Position numbers and translations under genes: made by a program. Below the pieces are notes generated by a model. That model searched no databases, had not been told where the DNA came from, and saw nothing but the letters and a program-made list of their open reading frames with translations. This document shows, piece after piece, positions 60,784 to 64,000 of a DNA stretch of 64,000 nucleotides. Numbering within the stretch: position 1 is the stretch's first letter; each line of letters begins with the position of its first letter. Source of the stretch: Candidatus Heritagella intestinalis (GTDB lineage: Bacteria; Bacillota; Clostridia; Oscillospirales; Acutalibacteraceae). Location: contig CAJFVO010000004.1 in the NCBI GenBank assembly GCA_904420555.1, forward strand, positions 310,001-374,000. Reading direction: 5' to 3'.

Positions 60784-61643
60784 TGGATCTCCTCCCTAAT
60801 GTCAAAAATCATCGGCAGCAGGCACAGGCCGCCGTAGGCAATGTACACGCAAAAGCTGACCCCAGTGGCGGGATGCCACAGGATCGATGGAAAATATGTC
60901 AGGGTAGTCTCTCCCAGAACCGTTCCCACCAGCAGCACCACAATGAGCGCTGCCAGGATTCCCATGGCGGTGCCGTCCCGCGGGGTAAAGCGGTAGTTGG
61001 AAAAGCTGGTGCGCCCTTTGAGGCCGTATCCCCGGGACTTCATGGAATCCGCCGTATCAATGGCGTTTTCCAGGGCCCAGGTAATGAGAATGGAGAGGAT
61101 TTTCAGGCCGTTTTTTGCCCGCTGAAAGAGATTCCCGTTGGAGATGTCCCGGCCAACGCATTTTTGGGCATTGGAAATCACCCGGGCCTGGGCTGTGAAC
61201 CGGGGCACCATCCGCAGCACCATGGAGAGCACCAGGGATAAAGCCGGGATAAACCGGCCGAAAAGGTAGAGGAATTTATCCGAGGTCATGACCACATTGC
61301 AGCAGGAGAACCAGAGGATCACCGAAACAAACATGGCGGCGGCCACAAAGCCGTAGACAATGGACTCCAACGTGATGGGGTTGTCGTTGACATAGAGGAG
61401 AATGGTGGCTCCTGCATGGTTGAATACCGGGTTCATTAGGGCAAACAGCAGGAAAACCGGCAATAGATACAGCAGATCAAACCGGAGGGCCTTCTTTCCT
61501 TTTAAATAGACGGAATAAATGGCCCCGCTGCACAAAGAAATTCCCAGGAACACCGGATGCAGGAAGAACATACTGAAAAGGATTACCGCTGTAAAATATG
61601 TGAAGTTGACGGCCGGATGAAAGGATGAAAAAGAATCCTTCAA
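60756..61643 (-). CDS. ecfT: ECF transporter transmembrane scaffold EcfT
   Basis: 295 aa with six membrane segments; EcfT couples the ATPases to the S component. AALSLVLSMVLRMVPRFTAQARVIS-like region and the C-terminal Ala-Arg-Gly-type motif DSMKSRGYGLKGRTSF fit the family. TTG 61643 has GGAGG seven bases before it and is preferred over the TTG at 61682. First gene of the ECF operon. Confidence 0.9.
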   Translation of the reverse strand: MKDSFSSFHPAVNFTYFTAVILFSMFFLHPVFLGISLCSGAIYSVYLKGKKALRFDLLYLLPVFLLFALMNPVFNHAGATILLYVNDNPITLESIVYGFVAAAMFVSVILWFSCCNVVMTSDKFLYLFGRFIPALSLVLSMVLRMVPRFTAQARVISNAQKCVGRDISNGNLFQRAKNGLKILSILITWALENAIDTADSMKSRGYGLKGRTSFSNYRFTPRDGTAMGILAALIVVLLVGTVLGETTLTYFPSILWHPATGVSFCVYIAYGGLCLLPMIFDIREEIQWARLQSKI

Positions 61644-61702
61644 GGCGCTCCCTCCTTCAAATAAAATAGAGCGGAAAAACAAGAACGAAAGACTCTTATA
61701 GG

Positions 61703-61729
61703 GTAATATATGCTTTCCCCTCTTGTCAA
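61703..61729 (-). promoter_or_regulatory. Weak promoter candidate for the ECF operon
   Basis: TTGACA (minus strand, 61724-61729) with TATTAC after a short 15 bp spacer. No riboswitch is visible between it and ecfT. Confidence 0.3.
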
Positions 61730-61786
61730 GGTAAATTCAAAACATTCCTGGTAAAAACAAGCCTTCCGGCCTGGCAGGGGAGAGGG

Positions 61787-62836
61787 TCAGGCAGGAGAAA
61801 TGTCCTCATAAACGAATTGCCGGAGGATCTCCCCAGCGTTGGAGAGGTCATAGACAAAATACCACACGCCGTTGATGGTTTCCCCGGAAGCGTTGCAGGC
61901 GGCGTTGGGGAGGGAGGCCTGCTCCATTCCAGGCCGAGCGCTCAGGGCCCACAGGCCCATTTCCACCATTTCGTCCCCGGTGAGGGAGGTGACGCACCCG
62001 GAGAGGATGCGCCCGGCAAAGCCCGGCAGCTTAGCTGGGCTCATGGTAAGGGCCGATTGGAACAGCCCTTCTAAAATTTCCCGCTGCCGGTCGGTGCGGT
62101 CCAAGTCGCTGCCAGTGTAGCGGTTCCGGGCATAGGCCACAGCCTGGCCGCCGGTAAGGCGCAAATCCCCGGTACCGGTAATGGGGTCGGTCTGGATGCC
62201 CAGGCGGTTCAGCTCCTCGATGTAGGTGTTGGCTACGTCCCGCTCCGCCTCCGAGACATTGACGGTAACGCCCCCGGCATAGTCGATAATCTGGGCCAGC
62301 TGGGCAAAGTTGACGGTGACAAAATCCCGGATATCCAAGCCGAAATTCTGGTTCAGGGTTTTTACCGCAAGCTGGGGCCCGCCATAGGCATAGGCGTGGT
62401 TCAGCTTATCCCAGCCCCGGCCTTCAATCTGCACATAGCTGTCCCGGGCAATGGAGGTGAGCTTAACTTTCCCGTGAACCCGGTCCAGGCTCAGGACCAT
62501 AATAGCGTCAGAGCGCCCGCTGGTGGAATCCATCTGGCGGGTGTCCACCCCGAACAGGGCGATATTGGTCACGTCCTGGGAGGAAAATTCCCCGGTCCCA
62601 CCAGTCTGGGGCTCGTTTTCCGGAAGGGATTCCCCCGCAGAAGAGGAAATCCCCAGGTCGTTTTCGTCCAGTTCTTCCCGCTCCACGTTTCCCAGCAGGG
62701 AATTGAGATACACAGCCCCCACGCCAACGGCAATAACCAGGGAGGCTAAAAGGATGCATCCCACAGTCAGCAGCTTTTTGCCCAGAGAGGGCTTTTTTAC
62801 AGGGCGGGTTTCATGGGGTTCCCGATTTTGTTCCAT
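61787..62836 (-). CDS. LytR-CpsA-Psr (LCP) family protein, second copy
   Basis: 349 aa, same length and plan as the copy at 17510: basic cytoplasmic head, one membrane segment (about 22-45), LCP domain with VTNIALFGVDTRQMD, GRSDAIMVLSLDR, LTSIARDSYVQIEG, ARNRYTGSDLDRTDRQREIL. Attaches glycopolymers to peptidoglycan. ATG 62836 has GGAGG-like GCAGGAGGCCC upstream. Its C-terminus differs from the first copy, so it may serve another polymer. Confidence 0.92.
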   Translation of the reverse strand: MEQNREPHETRPVKKPSLGKKLLTVGCILLASLVIAVGVGAVYLNSLLGNVEREELDENDLGISSSAGESLPENEPQTGGTGEFSSQDVTNIALFGVDTRQMDSTSGRSDAIMVLSLDRVHGKVKLTSIARDSYVQIEGRGWDKLNHAYAYGGPQLAVKTLNQNFGLDIRDFVTVNFAQLAQIIDYAGGVTVNVSEAERDVANTYIEELNRLGIQTDPITGTGDLRLTGGQAVAYARNRYTGSDLDRTDRQREILEGLFQSALTMSPAKLPGFAGRILSGCVTSLTGDEMVEMGLWALSARPGMEQASLPNAACNASGETINGVWYFVYDLSNAGEILRQFVYEDISPA

Positions 62837-62924
62837 AATGGGCCTCCTGCGCGCGGCAAATTTCCGGCAGTGCCGGATCGCGAAAATAGTTTGCGCCCAG
62901 GGAGGGCGTTCTATCCTTTTTCGG

Positions 62925-62949
62925 CAAAAAGAACCGCCTCTGGCGGCTC
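62925..62949 (-). terminator. Terminator of the GNAT-CYTH pair
   Basis: On the minus strand GAGCCGCC and GGCGGTTC form an 8 bp stem with a three-base loop, followed by TTTTTG. Confidence 0.8.
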
Positions 62950-62993
62950 CTGTGGGAGGGCCAAAGGCGGTCAGGGCATAGCTTTTTTCATTT

Positions 62994-63464
62994 TTAAGAA
63001 AGGCGGGTGCGTTCCCAATAAGCGCTCATGCTGGAACCAGGGGTTTCCGTAACGTCCTCCCCTAAAAAGTCCGGAGGCACAAAGGCGTTGGCCTCCTCCA
63101 CGGAGGGAAACTCCACTTCTGCATAAAGGAACTCGTTTTCCGTTCCTCCGTCCACCCGGCTGCATTCCAGCTTGTGGCCGTCAGGCAGCTGATATAACCG
63201 GAATTCCTTGCGGATCATTTCCCCGGCCAAAAGGGCTTTCAGCCGGTGGAATTTGTCCTCGTCCAGGGCCAGCTCCACTTCTTCCCGCACTAGGGTACCC
63301 TTGCCCTTAATGCACAGCTTGTAGGAAATCACGCCGTCCGTTTCCCGGCTGCGGATGCGCACAGTGGGCCGCACGGAGAGGTATCCCTGCTCTATGCGGC
63401 TGCTTTCCAGCAGAGGCAGGTGTTCCGGGAAAGCCGTGAGTTTAAATTTGCGCTCGATCTCCAT
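62994..63464 (-). CDS. CYTH domain protein (triphosphate tunnel family)
   Basis: 156 aa, one CYTH domain beginning with the signature EIERKFKL. Charged strands of the tunnel follow: VRIRSRETDGVISYKLCIKG, LVREEVELAL, ECSRVDG, LYAEVEFPS. Such proteins hydrolyse inorganic or organic triphosphates. It is cotranscribed with the GNAT gene 18 bp upstream. Confidence 0.92.
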   Translation of the reverse strand: MEIERKFKLTAFPEHLPLLESSRIEQGYLSVRPTVRIRSRETDGVISYKLCIKGKGTLVREEVELALDEDKFHRLKALLAGEMIRKEFRLYQLPDGHKLECSRVDGGTENEFLYAEVEFPSVEEANAFVPPDFLGEDVTETPGSSMSAYWERTRLS

Positions 63465-63482
63465 GTTCCAACGCTCCTTTAT

Positions 63483-63989
63483 TTATTTGGTTTCCGCCAG
63501 CTTTTCCAGGGCGTCTCCCTCTGCCCGGAACAACAGCCATTCCGGATGGGGCTGGGCGCCCATGGACTGATAGAATTTCTGGGACGGGGTGTTCCAATCC
63601 AGGCAGACCCAATCCATGCGGCTGCATCCCTGTTCCACGGCGATGCCCGCCACACAGGTGAGCAGGGCTTTGCCGATGCCCTTTCCCCGCATTTCCGGCA
63701 GGACGAAAATGTCCTCCAGATACAGGTTCTCTCTGCCGATAAAGGTGGAGAAATTGTAGAAATACAGGGCATAGCCCACGGTCTTGCCCTCATATTCAGC
63801 CAGAAGCACGTCTGCCCGGCGGCGCACGAAAATGGATTCCCGCAGGCTTTCCTCAGTGGCCACCACCTGATGCTCCAGTTTTTCATATTTCGCGATTCCC
63901 CAAATCAGTTCCAGAATTGCGGCGCAGTCCTCCTCCTGGGCCTGCCGAATCACAAGGCCGGGAACGGCGTTTTCATAGATTTTTGCCAT
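63483..63989 (-). CDS. GNAT acetyltransferase, SSAT-like
   Basis: 168 aa. VIRQAQEEDCAAILELI opens the GNAT fold; the acetyl-CoA loop is LPEMRGKGIGKALL (about 97-110), after YFYNFSTFIGRENLYLEDIFV, which matches diamine/thialysine acetyltransferases (SSAT type). WNTPSQKFYQSMGA closes the fold. The complete gene is in the window, its ATG eleven bases from the end; its promoter is outside. Confidence 0.9.
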   Translation of the reverse strand: MAKIYENAVPGLVIRQAQEEDCAAILELIWGIAKYEKLEHQVVATEESLRESIFVRRRADVLLAEYEGKTVGYALYFYNFSTFIGRENLYLEDIFVLPEMRGKGIGKALLTCVAGIAVEQGCSRMDWVCLDWNTPSQKFYQSMGAQPHPEWLLFRAEGDALEKLAETK

Positions 63990-64000
63990 GTTGTTTCTTC

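Noticed and set aside
61644-61786. Cobalamin riboswitch before ecfT
   Set aside because: No B12 box, GCCAGG or P1 elements were found; only a weak promoter-like pair.

Overview
The window is 64 kb of a GC-rich, low-insertion Firmicutes chromosome, most likely a spore-forming, anaerobic gut Clostridia of the Oscillospiraceae/Ruminococcaceae type. This placement is inferred from gene content: SipW/TasA-like secretion, a BclA-like collagen repeat protein, HemZ, CdaA/CdaR, a sensory [FeFe]-hydrogenase-like protein with DRTGG proteins, corrinoid protein plus PocR regulator, T-box and cobalamin riboswitches, Gram-positive SD sequences and clean TTGACA/TATAAT promoters. No rRNA, tRNA, transposase, phage gene or CRISPR array was seen; almost every base is assigned to ordinary chromosomal genes.

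Layout. 1-2.5 kb: end of lspA, rluD, a promoter-hairpin-terminator unit that looks like a small structured RNA of about 185 nt (6S-like), and an aldose-epimerase-like gene. 2.6-4 kb (minus): sipW and a TasA/camelysin-like substrate. 4.2-6.6 kb (minus): serC-serA. 6.8-10.1 kb (plus): five-gene redox-sensing cluster (DRTGG, RsbW-like ATPase, hydrogenase-like FeS protein, DRTGG, PHP). 10.2-14.3 kb (minus): a 1220-residue cell-wall-anchored protein with DUF4430 and an alpha/alpha-toroid domain under a cobalamin riboswitch. 14.3-17.1 kb (minus): beta-propeller glycosidase-like protein, Vat-like acetyltransferase, DUF368 carrier. 17.5-20.3 kb: LCP ligase, nucleotidyltransferase, small alarmone synthetase. 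20.4-23 kb: collagen-like spore-surface protein and glycosyltransferase. 23-28.2 kb: ispDF, DUF3343 + cysteine desulfurase-like pair, cdaA-cdaR. 28.3-36.5 kb: recJ, relA, MBL hydrolase, hemZ, uridine-kinase-like, zinc-ribbon protein. 36.5-41.5 kb (minus): GH109-like oxidoreductase, Eis-like GNAT, LD-carboxypeptidase, MATE exporter with a structured leader. 41.5-44.3 kb: PocR-AraC regulator divergent from a corrinoid protein and DUF2284. 44.4-48.8 kb: thiE-thiD fusion, repeat lipoprotein, T-box-controlled M42 peptidase, membrane protein. 48.8-56.4 kb: alaS, HIT, PRTase, comEC, holA, RNase M5-like. 56.4-61.7 kb (minus): a complete ECF transporter (T, A-A', S), then a second cobalamin riboswitch driving a DUF4430 lipoprotein and a DUF71/COG2102 protein. 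61.8-64 kb (minus): second LCP protein, CYTH protein, GNAT.

How it fits together. The most interesting theme is vitamin B12. Two cobalamin riboswitches, 44 kb apart, control two different DUF4430 proteins: one wall-anchored and carrying both halves of an intrinsic-factor-like architecture (beta DUF4430 domain and alpha/alpha toroid), one a lipoprotein followed by a DUF71-family gene predicted by comparative genomics to act in B12 salvage. An ECF transporter sits directly upstream of the second switch. Together they suggest a Gram-positive route for capturing corrinoids at the wall, handing them to a membrane lipoprotein, importing them by ECF, and remodelling them inside. A B12-using corrinoid protein lies in the same window. 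The capture function is inference; the riboswitches and domain architecture are read from the sequence.
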